From Halorientalis sp. (GTDB lineage Archaea > Halobacteriota > Halobacteria > Halobacteriales > Haloarculaceae), in contig NZ_JAQCNH010000029.1 of the NCBI RefSeq assembly GCF_028275115.1, positions 1-64,000 of the forward strand: a stretch of 64,000 nt of DNA, read 5' to 3'. Of the stretch, positions 41,086 to 50,565 are shown piece after piece. Made by a program: the position numbers and the translations under genes. The notes beneath the pieces are model-generated. The model was not told the origin of the DNA. It did not search any database and saw only the letters and a list, made by a program, of their open reading frames with translations. Position 1 is the first letter of the stretch. Every line of letters begins with the position of its first letter.

Positions 41086-43395
41086 GTGAGCGAAGACACC
41101 GCGAACGGCGACGGGGGGCCGGGCGATGGGACTCGGCTCCGTCTGGAGGTGCCGGAGATGGACTGTCCGTCGTGTGCCGGAACGGTCGAAAGCGCACTCA
41201 ACGGCGTCGACGGCGTAACCGGTGTGGAGTGTAGCCCGGCGACAGGCGTGGTCACGCTGATGGCGGCGTCTGCAGACACTCGCGAGGCGGCTGTCGAGGC
41301 GGTAGCGGGTACCGGCTACGAGGTGACCGGCGTGTCCAAAGCCGGCACGACGCGAGCGGGGCCGGCCGCAGCGGACCCGGTCTGGCAGACCGTGCGGGCG
41401 AAAAAGACCGCAACCGGCGGCGCGCTGCTGTTGGTGGGCCTCGCCATGCGGTTCCTGCCGCTGGGAGTTGACGTGCCGGTCGCCCGGCTCTTCGGTCAGT
41501 CGCTGCTGGCCCCCGACGTACTCCTGCTGGTGGCCGTCGTGATCGGCGGTGAAGTGATCGCTCGAAACGGCTACTACTCGGCACGAAACCTGCGTCTCGA
41601 CATCGATTTCCTGATGACCGTCGCGATAGTCGGCGCGACCGCGGTGTCGCTGGCGACGCCCGAACGGTTGCTGATCGAGGCGGCCTCGCTCGCAGTGCTG
41701 TTCAACGTCGCCGAGTTGCTGGAGCGTCACGCCGTCGGTCGGGCCAGAAACTCCCTGGCCGAGTTGCTGGAACTCGCACCCGAGCGCGCACTTGTGCGAC
41801 GTGACGGCGAACCGACGGAGGTGCCAGCGAGTACGGTCACGGTGGGCGAGACCGTCGTCGTCGAGCCAGGAGAGAGGGTGCCCCTGGACGGCGAGGTTAT
41901 CGAGGGCGAGAGCGCGGTCAACGAGGCTCCGATCACGGGCGAGAGCGTCCCCGTGGACACCGGCGTCGGCGACGAGGTGTACGCCGGGTCGATCAACGAA
42001 AGCGGCTACCTCGAATTCGAGGTAACCGCGAGTGCCGACGACACCACACTCTCGCGGGTGATCGACCTCGTCGAGGGTGCACAGGAGCGGAAAACCGACC
42101 GCGAGCAGTTCGTCGACCGCTTCGCCAGTTACTACACGCCTATCGTGGTCACAGCCGCGATTCTTACCGCGACCGTTCCGGCGCTCGTCTTCGGGTGGCC
42201 CGCCGTCGAGTGGCTCGTCAACGGCATCACGTTCCTCGTAATCGCCTGTCCCTGTGCGTTCGTCATCTCGACGCCGGTCACGGTGGTCTCTGGGGTGACG
42301 AGCGCGGCCCGCAACGGTGTTCTCGTCAAGGGCGGCGATCACCTCGAAGCGATGGGGGAGGTCGACGCTGTCGCCCTGGACAAGACGGGGACACTGACGA
42401 CCGGCGACCTCGGTGTTACGGATATCGTTCCACTCGGGGGGAACGACGAGGCCGATGTCCTGCGCTGTGCCCGCGGGCTGGAAAGCCGGAGCGAACACCC
42501 CATCGCGACGGCGATCGTCGGTCACGCGAGCACAGCGGGTGTCACGAACGGCGACCGCGAAATTGAGGCTTTCGAGAGCCTGACTGGACAGGGCGTCCGG
42601 GCAGACCTCGGTGGATCGACACACTACGCCGGTAAGCCCGGCCTCTTCGAGAGTCTGGGTTTCGACCTGGGACACGTCCACCTCACGACCGACGCGGGCG
42701 AGTTGCCCGGGGACGCTCGTGACCGGTGTGAGCGCGCGGACTGTCTCGACCTCGTCGAGGACACCATCCCACGGCTCCAGGGCGAAGGCAAGACCGTGAG
42801 CCTCGTCGGAACGGACGAGGAAGTCGAGGGGCTGATCGCCGTCTCGGACACGGTCCGACCGAACGCCACTCGCACCGTCGAGGCGCTGCGCGAGCAGGGG
42901 TTGACGACGGTGATGCTCACCGGCGACAACAAGGGGACCGCCCGCGCCGTCGCCGAGCAGGTCGGCGTCGACGAGTTCCGGGCCGGCCTGCTCCCCGAGG
43001 ACAAGGTAACGGCAGTCGAATCACTGCAGACCGACTACGGCGAGGTCGCGATGGTCGGCGACGGCATCAACGACGCGCCTGCGCTGGCGACCGCCGACGT
43101 AGGCGTCGCTATGGGTGCGGCCGGCTCGGATACGGCCATCGAGACCGCCGACGTGGCGCTGTTGGGCGACGACCTCTCGCGACTGCCGTACCTCTCGAAG
43201 CTCGCAGCGCGAGCCAACGGTGTTATTCGCCAGAACATCTGGGGCTCGCTGGGCGTGAAGGCCCTCCTCGCGCTCGGGATTCCGTTCGGCTTCGTCGGTG
43301 TCATCCACGCCGTCCTGATCGGTGACGTCGGCATGACCAGCGCCATCACCGGCAACGCGATGCGACTGGCGCGGCTGACGCCAGAGGACCTCTAG
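41086..43395 (+). CDS. Heavy-metal P1B-type ATPase (Zn/Cd/Pb-like)
   Basis: A GTG start gives 769 aa. The N-terminal HMA domain has metal site MDCPSCAG (about 26-33). The ATPase core has phosphatase motif ITGESVPVD, membrane metal site ACPCAF (about 388), phosphorylation DKTGT (about 432) and hinge GDGINDAP. The last helix carries HAVLIGDVGMTSAI with the Asp-x-Gly typical of P1B-2 pumps, which favours Zn/Cd/Pb export over Cu; the choice is by motif only. Its only near neighbour is the divergent small membrane gene. Confidence 0.92.
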   Translation: MSEDTANGDGGPGDGTRLRLEVPEMDCPSCAGTVESALNGVDGVTGVECSPATGVVTLMAASADTREAAVEAVAGTGYEVTGVSKAGTTRAGPAAADPVWQTVRAKKTATGGALLLVGLAMRFLPLGVDVPVARLFGQSLLAPDVLLLVAVVIGGEVIARNGYYSARNLRLDIDFLMTVAIVGATAVSLATPERLLIEAASLAVLFNVAELLERHAVGRARNSLAELLELAPERALVRRDGEPTEVPASTVTVGETVVVEPGERVPLDGEVIEGESAVNEAPITGESVPVDTGVGDEVYAGSINESGYLEFEVTASADDTTLSRVIDLVEGAQERKTDREQFVDRFASYYTPIVVTAAILTATVPALVFGWPAVEWLVNGITFLVIACPCAFVISTPVTVVSGVTSAARNGVLVKGGDHLEAMGEVDAVALDKTGTLTTGDLGVTDIVPLGGNDEADVLRCARGLESRSEHPIATAIVGHASTAGVTNGDREIEAFESLTGQGVRADLGGSTHYAGKPGLFESLGFDLGHVHLTTDAGELPGDARDRCERADCLDLVEDTIPRLQGEGKTVSLVGTDEEVEGLIAVSDTVRPNATRTVEALREQGLTTVMLTGDNKGTARAVAEQVGVDEFRAGLLPEDKVTAVESLQTDYGEVAMVGDGINDAPALATADVGVAMGAAGSDTAIETADVALLGDDLSRLPYLSKLAARANGVIRQNIWGSLGVKALLALGIPFGFVGVIHAVLIGDVGMTSAITGNAMRLARLTPEDL

Positions 43396-43396
43396 C

Positions 43397-44185
43397 TCAC
43401 TCCCCGCGGAACTCCGGGTCCCGGTCCTCTAGCATCGCCGCGAACCCCTCGCGGCGGTCGTCGCTACCCCACAGTTCCCGGGAGTGGTCGTACTCCATGT
43501 CCAGGCCGTCGTCCAGTGTCACGTCGAAGGCGCTGTGCAGACACTCCTTGGCGCGGGTCATCCCCATCGGTGCGCGGGTCGCGAGTTCGTCGGCGTACGC
43601 ACGGGTCTCCTCGTCGACGGTCCCCGGTTCGACCACCTCGTTGACGAGGCCGAGCCGTTCAGCCTCCTCGGGGTCGATCTGGTCGGACTTCATCACCAGT
43701 TCTTTTGCTTTCGCCAGGCCGATCAGCCTGGGGAGACGCTGCGTGCCGCCGCCGAACGGGAAGATGCCCAGTTTCGTCTCCTTGAGGCCGTATGCGGCGT
43801 CCGCACCGAGGATTCGGAAGTCAAAGGACAGCGTCAGCTCGAAGGCTCCGGCGATGGCGGCCTGCTCGACGCCGACGACAGTCGGAATCGGCAGGGCTGC
43901 GATGCCGTCGAACAGGCCGCGCAGACCGTCGTAAATCGCCTGATGACCGTCCACGTCGGCCTCAGCCATCAGTTCCAGGTCCATCCCGGCCGAGAAGACC
44001 GAGCCGTTCCCGAGCAGCGTCATCGCGCGCACGTCGTCGCGGTCGTCGACGGTCTCGACGGCCGCCCGGAGGTCGTCGATGACCGCCAGGTTCAGTGCGT
44101 TTCGCTTCTCTGGGCGGTCCAGCAGTACGTCCGCCCGGTGGCCCTCGAACGAGACCGCGACCGTTCCGGCTCCGATCGATTGCAT
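43397..44185 (-). CDS. Enoyl-CoA hydratase/isomerase family protein
   Basis: Start MQSIGAGTVAVSFEGHRADVLLDRPEKRNALN (262 aa). Crotonase-fold blocks: GNGSVFSAGMDLELM (first oxyanion site), AIAGAFELTLSFDFRILG (second), and LGIFPFGGGTQRLPRLIG. The Glu of the GGGxE pattern in hydratases is not in the usual place, so isomerase or hydrolase activity is possible. It would act on acyl-CoA in the cytosol. A TATA element TTTTTATAC lies 21-30 nt before the ATG (44206-44215). Confidence 0.88.
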   Translation of the reverse strand: MQSIGAGTVAVSFEGHRADVLLDRPEKRNALNLAVIDDLRAAVETVDDRDDVRAMTLLGNGSVFSAGMDLELMAEADVDGHQAIYDGLRGLFDGIAALPIPTVVGVEQAAIAGAFELTLSFDFRILGADAAYGLKETKLGIFPFGGGTQRLPRLIGLAKAKELVMKSDQIDPEEAERLGLVNEVVEPGTVDEETRAYADELATRAPMGMTRAKECLHSAFDVTLDDGLDMEYDHSRELWGSDDRREGFAAMLEDRDPEFRGE

Positions 44186-44347
44186 GGCCCCATCCACTGC
44201 CGAGGCGTATAAAAAGACTCGCCTGCGCGGCGCGCGATATCGCGCTCGGTGGTCCGTCGCCTGCACGTCGATGCCAACGCCGAACTCCTCGCGCGCCACA
44301 CCGCCGGCTCGGGATATCTTTTCATACCCACCGACCGTACTGTGGGT

Positions 44348-44785
44348 ATGAACGAAGCCACCGTCGAAGGCGTCGGTGTCGGCGTCGGCGACGAAGGCTC
44401 GGGCACGCCCGTCGTTGTCCTGCGTGCGCGGAACGAACTCCTACCGATTTTCGTCAGTAGCGACCAGGCCCAGTCGATGCAACTCGCCATCGAGGGCGAG
44501 CCGTTCGACCGACCACTCACACACGACCTGTTCGTAGAGATGGTCGCAGAGTTCGGCGGCGCTATCGACAAGGTACGCATCGACGACCTCGCCGACGGCA
44601 CCTTCTACGCGAAAATCGACACGGAGCAGTACCACGGCGGCGAGCGCAAGGAGTTGGTCTTCGACGCCCGCCCCAGCGACGGCATCGCGCTCGGCCTTCG
44701 CGTGGACTGCCCGATCCTGGTCTCCGACGAGGTACTCGACGCCGCCGGCCGCCCACCCGAGGAGTTCGACGTCGAGGGCACCTGA
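44348..44785 (+). CDS. Bifunctional nuclease family protein (BFN/DUF151)
   Basis: Start MNEATVEGVGVGVGDEGSGTPVVVL (145 aa), 33 codons inside the track ORF. It has RNELLPIFVSSDQAQSMQLAI, RPLTHDLFVEMVAEFG, DGTFYAKI and FDARPSDGIALGLRVDCPILV, the full BFN pattern. The plant founder has both DNase and RNase activity; the archaeal role is unknown. It is divergent from the hydratase gene. Confidence 0.9.
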   Translation: MNEATVEGVGVGVGDEGSGTPVVVLRARNELLPIFVSSDQAQSMQLAIEGEPFDRPLTHDLFVEMVAEFGGAIDKVRIDDLADGTFYAKIDTEQYHGGERKELVFDARPSDGIALGLRVDCPILVSDEVLDAAGRPPEEFDVEGT

Positions 44786-44865
44786 CCGGACGAAGCGGTC
44801 CTTCCAGCGACTGAGAGGCGGCGGCCGTCTTTTTTGTTCCGCGGTGAAAAGCTCGAACCGAATCC

Positions 44866-45354
44866 ATGGTAGCTCACGATTACGACACGATTCTGGTTCC
44901 GACCGACGGGAGCGAGGGCGCGCTACTGGCAGCCGAACACGCTATCGGGTTGGCCGAGCGGTACGACGCGGCAGTTCACGTCCTCGCGGTCGTCGACGTC
45001 GACGACGTGGCCCTGGCCACACCGACCGACACCGGTCTGGGCGACCTGAAGTCGACGTTGCGGACACAGGCACAGGCCGACATCGACGAGGTCGTGAGTA
45101 TGGCTAGGGCGGAGGGACACGAGACCGAGGAGGCGATTGTTCCCGACACCGAGGAAACGATTCTCGTCGGCGTCCCACACCGTTCCATCGTCGAGTACGT
45201 CGAGGACGAGGGAGTCGACCTAGTCGTGATGGGGACCCACGGGCGGCGGGGGATACAGCGCGTCCTGGTCGGTAGCGTCGCCGAACGCGTCGTCCGGACC
45301 TCTCCGGCACCGGTCGTGACGGTCCGTCCCACCGACGAGGACGGGGGGGCCTGA
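44866..45354 (+). CDS. Universal stress protein, UspA family
   Basis: A 162-aa protein: ILVPTDGSEGALLAAEHAIGLA at the start and the ATP-binding GTHGRRGIQRVLVGSVAERVVRTSPAPVVTVR (G-2x-G-9x-G-S) at the end, so it is of the ATP-binding class. It is a cytosolic stress protein, probably dimeric. Its TGA abuts the stop of the convergent PPAT gene. Confidence 0.93.
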   Translation: MVAHDYDTILVPTDGSEGALLAAEHAIGLAERYDAAVHVLAVVDVDDVALATPTDTGLGDLKSTLRTQAQADIDEVVSMARAEGHETEEAIVPDTEETILVGVPHRSIVEYVEDEGVDLVVMGTHGRRGIQRVLVGSVAERVVRTSPAPVVTVRPTDEDGGA

Positions 45355-45849
45355 TCACGCACGGACACGTCCGTGCTCGTCGATCTCGCCCCGAACGATC
45401 CGCGTTGAGGAGATGCGTTCGCCGTCGTCTGCGTGAACGTAGGGTGCAACGATTCCCTCGATCGGTTCGAATCCTCGCTCGCGCCGTCCGTCGTTGATCG
45501 CCGCCAGTTCCGGCGCCGTCTCCGGCGAGACGACCAAGGCGTCGATTCCCGGCTCGTCGCTGACGATTCCGTGCTCGTCGGCCAGCCGCCTGATTTCGAC
45601 GTCGCGGTCCCACTCGTCGAGGGCGGTGAGAGCGGTTTCCAGCGCGGTTCGTCGCCGCTCGAAGGGCGGCACCTCGCGCGTCCGCGACGCCTGCGCGAAC
45701 GCGTCGCTGGTCAGTCCGACAGTCACCTCCTCGTCCCCGTGTTTCAGTGCCGTCCGCAGGAGGCGCCGATGGCCGTCGTGGAGCGGCCCGAAAGTTCCGG
45801 CGACGGCGACGCGGGTTCCGGTCACGGCCGACCTTCGCGCGCCAGCCAC
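45355..45849 (-). CDS. coaD: Phosphopantetheine adenylyltransferase, archaeal type
   Basis: 164 aa from ATG, or 156 aa if the GTG at 45825 is used (VTGTRVAVAGTFGPLHDGH), which would trim a non-conserved start. Nucleotidyltransferase motifs TFGPLHDGHRRLL and ERISSTRIVRGEI are complete, with ALVVSPETAPELAAIN between them. It makes dephospho-CoA from 4'-phosphopantetheine and ATP, the penultimate CoA step. Confidence 0.93.
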   Translation of the reverse strand: MAGARRSAVTGTRVAVAGTFGPLHDGHRRLLRTALKHGDEEVTVGLTSDAFAQASRTREVPPFERRRTALETALTALDEWDRDVEIRRLADEHGIVSDEPGIDALVVSPETAPELAAINDGRRERGFEPIEGIVAPYVHADDGERISSTRIVRGEIDEHGRVRA

Positions 45850-45950
45850 TTCAACGGCGACGACCGGCGTGTCGAACTGCCAGCGATGGTATCAATACCC
45901 GAACACGAGCGGCGTCGGTGTTATAACCTGAGGAGCCGAACCAATCGGAC

Positions 45951-46418
45951 ATGAGCGGGGAGTTAGAGGCGCGACTCGACGAGGCGTTCGACGGGGACCC
46001 ACCGGACGGTGTAGACGAGGCGGCGCTCGATCGGCTCAAAGCCGTGGCCTACGTGATGGACGAGAGTATCCGCGTCCCTGGCACGGAGTTGCGGGTCGGG
46101 TTCGACCCGCTGCTGAGTGCGGTGCCCGTAGTGGGCGACGTGGTCAGTGGTGGCCTCTCGCTGTACATCGTCGTCGAGTCCGCGTATCTCGGCGTTTCAT
46201 ACGCGACGCTGGCGCGAATGCTCGTCAACGTCGCCATCGACACGGGCGGCGGTGCCGTGCCGTTCGTCGGGACCGTCTTCAGTGCGATCTGGAAGTCCAA
46301 CAAGCGCAACGTCGAACTCCTGGTCGAGGAGTTAGCTGGGAGTGACCAGCCGGATTCGGTCACGGAGACGACCGACCCGGAGCCAGTGACGATCGAAGTC
46401 GACGAGCCAGTCGGCTGA
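45951..46418 (+). CDS. DUF4112 family membrane protein
   Basis: A 155-aa protein. A helical N-terminus leads to the DUF4112 core: VPGTELRVGFDPLLSAVPVVGDVVSGGLSLYIV and ARMLVNVAIDTGGGAVPFVGTVFSAIWKSNKRNVELL, with two membrane-embedded segments. The role is unknown. Its stop lies at the broken end of a TnpB fragment, so the tail may have been altered by the insertion or deletion. Confidence 0.85.
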   Translation: MSGELEARLDEAFDGDPPDGVDEAALDRLKAVAYVMDESIRVPGTELRVGFDPLLSAVPVVGDVVSGGLSLYIVVESAYLGVSYATLARMLVNVAIDTGGGAVPFVGTVFSAIWKSNKRNVELLVEELAGSDQPDSVTETTDPEPVTIEVDEPVG

Positions 46419-46928
46419 CGCGGCCTGGCCTCCCGACGGCCGTATCTCCACGCCGTACTCGAAATCGTAGCGGTCTTCGAGTACGTCACCGACGCCAAAC
46501 TCGAGTGTACTTCGGTCTTCGTCCCAATCGAACGTGTAGAGGTCGTTGCGGACGAGACCGTGCAACTCGTTGCCCTCTTCACGAGTGCCCCAGTAGCCCG
46601 GTGGTGAGGGTTTCTCGATCACTGCCGGGTCGGAGTCGTCGTAGTACTGGTCAAGCAACTGGAAGTGGCTCCGCCATGCTTCGCTGTTCTTGCGAGCGAT
46701 TTGCTGGCACGTTGCTTTCCCGAGTATCGGCGCGTACTCGTCGTAGAGGTCGGTGTGGTCGGCGTCCCATACGTCACCATTGTCGCTGAAGTATTCTTGG
46801 CGGCGTCGGTAGGTGATCTGATTCCAGAGGGGTGGTTGGGCGGCCAACCAGTCAAACAAACACTGCCGATACCTGTTGCTGGTCGCTCCAGCAGTGTAGG
46901 TATTCGTTCGCTGTGGCCGGTCGCTCAC
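46419..46928 (-). pseudogene. Truncated TnpB (IS1341/IS605-type RNA-guided nuclease), N-terminal fragment
   Basis: The minus ORF starts MSDRPQRTNTYTAGATSNRYRQCL and continues with EYFSDNGDVWDADHTDLYDEYAPILGKATCQQIARKNSEAWRSHF and EKPSPPGYWG. This is the conserved N-terminal part of haloarchaeal TnpB. Similarity ends near ...FEYGVEIRPSG at about 46437, after which the frame runs into antisense of the DUF4112 gene. The RuvC active-site residues and zinc ribbon are missing. It is a dead remnant, cut by a deletion at the DUF4112 side. Confidence 0.85.
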
Positions 46929-47042
46929 ACAGTATATTATGTGATAGATTGGTGTAAACGTTGGGATTACAACCAGCCTATGTCTTGTGGTTTATGCCAT
47001 GTCATGTCGGCTTCATTCACACCCCTGAAGGGGTGGGCTTTC
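46929..47042 (-). mobile_element. Left-end region of the tnpB element with terminal hairpin
   Basis: Upstream of the TnpB fragment the DNA is A/T-richer and contains the hairpin CACCCC-TGAA-GGGGTG (47020-47035), of the sort recognised at the ends of IS200/IS605 elements. Only this end remains. The outer border is not exact. From it to the AI-2E gene (47177) nothing else is seen. Confidence 0.5.
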
Positions 47043-47176
47043 GCCTCGCTATTCTGTAATCGGGAGGGTCGTTGGCGTCGCGGGCACCCGCGCGACGCTC
47101 GTCGTCGCCACACAGAACGAGGACCCCGGATGTGACTGGCGACGACGGTCGAACCGGGCAGGACGGCCTCGTCACC

Positions 47177-48286
47177 TCAGTCCTCGCTGCCCGGGTCGGC
47201 GTGCCCGCCGTTGCTCTCCCGTGTCGCGGCGGGGTTCGTCTCCAGCCAGCCCAGTCGTCCGTCCTCGGGGACTTCGGGTGGTGGCGTGTTCATCGCGAGA
47301 GCATCGTAGTGAGCGTCGAATGCACGGACCATCGCGGCGAACAGGCCGATGACGAGCGGCCCGACGAACAGGCCGACGGCACCGAAAGTGTAGATTCCGC
47401 CGACGACGCCGACGAGGACGACGCCTGGGTTGACGTCCGCCGACTGGTCGATCGCGATCGAGCGCAGGTAGTTGTCGACGAGGCTCACGGGAACCAGTCC
47501 CCAGAGCAACAGCGCCACCGCGAGGCCGGGTTCGCCGAGCAGATACAGGTAACCGACCGCCGGCCCCCACACGAGGAAGGCACCAATTACCGGGAGGAGG
47601 GCAGTAATCGCCATGACGACCGCCCAGAACGTCGCGTTCGGAATCCCGACTGCCCACAGGCCGGCGCCGCCGATAAGCCCCTGTACAGTCCCCACGAATA
47701 TGTGGCCCGCGACGACGCCCCACGTCATCCGGTCCATCCTGGCGACGATCTCGTGTGCAACGGCGTCGTCGAGTGGCGCAGTTCGAACCGCCCACTGGAC
47801 GAAATCTGGCCCGTCGACGAGTACGTAGTACACCAGGAACAACACGAGCGCGACCCCGAGGAGGATGTATGTGACGTAGGAGACGATCTGCGGAGCGTTG
47901 CCCGTGACGAAGTTGGCCACGAAGGAACCGATGTCACCGGTCGTGCCCGCGAGGTCCAGGTTCGACCCGGAGAGGGCCTGGATTTCGGCCTCGATGCGCT
48001 GGAGGTTCAGCCCGGTTTCGCCGGTCGCGAGCTGTCTTGCGTCCCGATAGACGACGTAACTGACGTACGCGAGCGGGATGAGGAGTGCGACGGCACCGCT
48101 AACGATCGCGGTGATAGCGGCCGGCCGCACGCCGAGATACGGCATGAGCCGACAGTGCAGCGGTCGGAGCGCGTAGCCGAGCAGGAGGGCAGCCAGCACG
48201 AACTGCAGAAACGGGAGGAGAACGGTGAAACTCGCCACACCGGTCGCAACCAGGAGGACGATGAGGAACGCCTGCTCTCGGTTCAT
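47177..48286 (-). CDS. AI-2E family transporter
   Basis: Start MNREQAFLIVLLVATGVASFTVLLPF (369 aa), placed 23-31 nt after a TATA box. It has about eight helices. Family landmarks: LLLGYALRPLHCRL, VLFLVYYVLVDGPDFVQW, AGHIFVGTVQGLIGGAGLWAVGIP and LPVIGAFLVWGPAV. The family includes AI-2 exporters and Na+/Li+/H+ antiporters; in halophiles an ion-transport role is at least as likely. The tail is acidic. Confidence 0.88.
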   Translation of the reverse strand: MNREQAFLIVLLVATGVASFTVLLPFLQFVLAALLLGYALRPLHCRLMPYLGVRPAAITAIVSGAVALLIPLAYVSYVVYRDARQLATGETGLNLQRIEAEIQALSGSNLDLAGTTGDIGSFVANFVTGNAPQIVSYVTYILLGVALVLFLVYYVLVDGPDFVQWAVRTAPLDDAVAHEIVARMDRMTWGVVAGHIFVGTVQGLIGGAGLWAVGIPNATFWAVVMAITALLPVIGAFLVWGPAVGYLYLLGEPGLAVALLLWGLVPVSLVDNYLRSIAIDQSADVNPGVVLVGVVGGIYTFGAVGLFVGPLVIGLFAAMVRAFDAHYDALAMNTPPPEVPEDGRLGWLETNPAATRESNGGHADPGSED

Positions 48287-48308
48287 ACGTTGTCTGGTTC
48301 GTACGACG

Positions 48309-48317
48309 TAATAAAAC
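48309..48317 (-). promoter_or_regulatory. TATA box of the AI-2E transporter gene
   Basis: The minus strand reads GTTTTATTA 23-31 nt before the ATG at 48286, giving an essentially leaderless transcript. Confidence 0.55.
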
Positions 48318-48635
48318 CGAACCTGGAGTTTCACGGTCAGAAACTCGGTGTCGCCAGTCGGACCGGTCGGTCACGCCGTTCGGTCTGACGACCGGCCCTG
48401 GCCGCTCTGTCAGTCTCTGTCACGGGTTCCGTACCGACGACGGAATCCACGGCGGGCCCGCGCGACACCCGCTGTCGCGGATGTAGAGCGATGCGAGACC
48501 GGCGTTCCGATCACTGCTGTTGGCACCGGTGAGACTGTCTCCGAGCGGTTCCCGGAAAACGAGTGCCGTACTGAAACTTCTCACTCGTTGCTTATTGACA
48601 AATTGATACGACATCAATCCGAGCGGAACAGGGGG

Positions 48636-48642
48636 ATTTATT
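48636..48642 (+). promoter_or_regulatory. TATA box of the actin-like gene cluster
   Basis: ATTTATT lies 25-31 nt before the ATG at 48667, right for a leaderless start. A further A/T-rich stretch (TTGCTTATTGACAAATTGATACG) lies about 45 bp upstream. Confidence 0.55.
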
Positions 48643-48666
48643 CTCTTGGGCCTCGCACACTCAGAT

Positions 48667-49743
48667 ATGGCAAAAGGATTAGACGTGGGAACGATGAACA
48701 TATTGTCAGCTAGACAGGACGGCTCTGAGACGGTCTTCGTTCAACAGCGGAACTCCTTCGTGGAAATCGAGTACTCCGACATGGCCGAGCAGATGCTTTC
48801 CCGGAGCGACGTCCTACACATTCGGAAAGACGAGAAGGTGTACGTGGTCGGTGACGACGCTCTCAACTTCGCGAACATATTCAACAAGGAGACCCGGCGG
48901 CCGATGCAACACGGGATCCTCTCGAGCGACGAACAGTCAGCCATTCCGATGATGAAGCTGATACTCGAGCAGGTCGTCGGTGAACCGGACTACCCGGGGG
49001 AGCGGTTGTACTTCTCCTCACCAGCGGATCCGATCGATTCGGACCTTTCGACGCTGTATCACCAGAAGACACTCGAATCGTTCATCGACGACATCGGGTA
49101 CGACGCCGAACCCATCAACGAGGGGATGTCCGTTATTTACTCCGAACTGGCGGACAACTCGTTTACCGGCCTGGGTATCTCCTTCGGCGCAGGAATGACC
49201 AACGTCTGTCTCTCGTACTACGCCGTCCCGGTGATGAAGTTCTCCGTCGCGCGTGGTGGCGACTGGGTCGACGAGCAGGCCGCACAGGCGACGGGAACGC
49301 CGGTCGACAAGGTCACCTCGATCAAAGAGGAGGACTTCGAGCTCGACTTCCAGACCGACGTCGGCGGTGTCGAGGGTGCGCTGAGCATCTACTACGAGAA
49401 CCTGCTCGATTACGTGGTCGAGCGTATCGTACAAGAGGTCGACGAAGAGGACATCGAGGAAGGACTCGACGTGCCCGTCGTTGTCACGGGTGGGACGGCG
49501 AGTCCGGACGGCTTTCAGGACCTGTTCCGCGACCACATCGAAGACGCCGAAATCCCCTTCAGCATCAGTGATGTCACACACGCTTCGGAACCGCTGTACA
49601 GCGTGGCACGCGGTGCGCTCGTCGCGGCGCGGTCCGACGAGGAAGAACCCGAGCAGGACGCGGCCGGAGCCACCGAAGAAGCCGGAGGCAGGACCGCAGA
49701 CAAGCCGACTCAGGAAGCGGCCGAGGCCGCCGAAGAGAGCTGA
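48667..49743 (+). CDS. Actin-like ATPase of the salactin/volactin family
   Basis: Start [21 protein letters not shown] (358 aa). Actin-fold nucleotide motifs: phosphate 1 [10 protein letters not shown], phosphate 2 [21 protein letters not shown] and adenosine [17 protein letters not shown]. Blocks [22 protein letters not shown] and [23 protein letters not shown] agree with the haloarchaeal actin salactin, which forms dynamically unstable filaments in Halobacterium; the assignment is from memory of that protein. The acidic tail ends AAEAAEES. It heads a cluster with three small genes. Alternative: another MreB/Alp-type filament protein. Confidence 0.8.
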   Translation: MAKGLDVGTMNILSARQDGSETVFVQQRNSFVEIEYSDMAEQMLSRSDVLHIRKDEKVYVVGDDALNFANIFNKETRRPMQHGILSSDEQSAIPMMKLILEQVVGEPDYPGERLYFSSPADPIDSDLSTLYHQKTLESFIDDIGYDAEPINEGMSVIYSELADNSFTGLGISFGAGMTNVCLSYYAVPVMKFSVARGGDWVDEQAAQATGTPVDKVTSIKEEDFELDFQTDVGGVEGALSIYYENLLDYVVERIVQEVDEEDIEEGLDVPVVVTGGTASPDGFQDLFRDHIEDAEIPFSISDVTHASEPLYSVARGALVAARSDEEEPEQDAAGATEEAGGRTADKPTQEAAEAAEES

Positions 49744-49859
49744 GGTACTCGCCGGTCGAATCCGGCGAGACCTACTGAGAGAGTCGGCAGCTACCGGGTT
49801 GCCACGACCGGCCGGTCACTGCTGAAACAGTTCTCCAAACGTTTCACACATCCGCTACC

Positions 49860-50111
49860 ATGCAATGCCCCCGCTGTGACGCCGAGATGGCCGTCTACAC
49901 GCTCGAAAACAAACGGTCACTCTCGTGTAACAAGTGTCATTTCGTAGGTATTTCGATCGATCACACGTCCGAGCGTCGGGCCTCTGAATCGTGGGCAGCC
50001 GCGCTCGACCGGTTCCGTACGGGGACCGGCTTAGCCGACCGAGAGGCCACAGATGCCGAAGGCACGAGCGACGACGTCGACGGGGGCGAGCGGGACGAGA
50101 CGGCCTCCTGA
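49860..50111 (+). CDS. Zinc-ribbon protein (83 aa)
   Basis: MQCPRCDAEMAVYTLENKRSLSCNKCHFVGISIDH: Cys pairs CPRC and CNKC form one zinc ribbon of the TFIIB-like (zf-TFIIB) kind. A helix RRASESWAAALDRFRTG and an acidic tail follow. It starts 116 nt after the actin gene and ends 13 nt before the next gene. It may bind nucleic acid or bridge proteins. Confidence 0.8.
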   Translation: MQCPRCDAEMAVYTLENKRSLSCNKCHFVGISIDHTSERRASESWAAALDRFRTGTGLADREATDAEGTSDDVDGGERDETAS

Positions 50112-50124
50112 GGGTGGTGTGATT

Positions 50125-50565
50125 ATGTGGGTCGAGAAACAAGCCCGCGACATGCCGGAGTTACGTATACGCGAGGAGCAGGCCGAGCGTCTCGCCGAAT
50201 TACGCGAGGAGCTCGCGACAGCACATGCGGGACCGTACGCTTCAGTTGCGGCCGAGGATGCCATGGAGTATCTGCTCGACCTCGCCGACGCGACCAGTGA
50301 CCTGGACCCACCGGTCGAGTCGGAGGCGGGGTCGGCGCCCGCAGGTGATAGCACGGCGGAGACCGAAGAATCGACCGCGAGTGATGCGTCCGGAGCGGGG
50401 CAGACCGACGCGGACGAGCTCTTCGACCTGCTGGAAACGCACTCTGAGAAGTGGCGTGAAGCGTCCGGCGACGAACCGTACGAGGTCGACCTGCCTGGCG
50501 GTGAGACGACGACCGTCCGGACGAAAGACGACGTGAAAGCGACGTTGTTCCGTGAGTATCGATGA
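50125..50565 (+). CDS. Ribbon-helix-helix-like protein with acidic linker (146 aa)
   Basis: The start MWVEKQARDMPELRIREEQAERL is chosen because GGTGGTGTGAT just upstream resembles a Shine-Dalgarno site; Met at 50152 (MPELRIREEQ) is possible. Residues 10-60, ELRIREEQAERLAELREEL...GPYASVAAEDAMEYLLDLADA, have the strand-helix-helix layout of RHH DNA-binding proteins. An Asp/Ser/Thr-rich linker leads to a C-terminal domain DELFDLLETHSEKWREASG...TKDDVKATLFREYR. The function is unknown. It could be a DNA-binding partner of the actin. Confidence 0.72.
   Translation: MWVEKQARDMPELRIREEQAERLAELREELATAHAGPYASVAAEDAMEYLLDLADATSDLDPPVESEAGSAPAGDSTAETEESTASDASGAGQTDADELFDLLETHSEKWREASGDEPYEVDLPGGETTTVRTKDDVKATLFREYR

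Larger units (their letters stand above)
48287..48666. other. 380-bp divergent promoter region, no gene
   Basis: Between the AI-2E transporter and the actin-like gene. ORFs of 93 and 121 aa in the track do not look coding. It contains TATA-like sites near both ends, listed separately; the middle shows no repeat or RNA gene that I can recognise. Confidence 0.5.

Noticed and set aside
40993-42681. 562-aa minus ORF opposite the P-type ATPase
   Set aside because: Antisense shadow; the plus strand encodes complete DKTGT, CPC and GDGIND motifs.
48348-48713. 121-aa ORF before the actin-like gene
   Set aside because: It overlaps the real start of the actin gene in another frame and covers its promoter.
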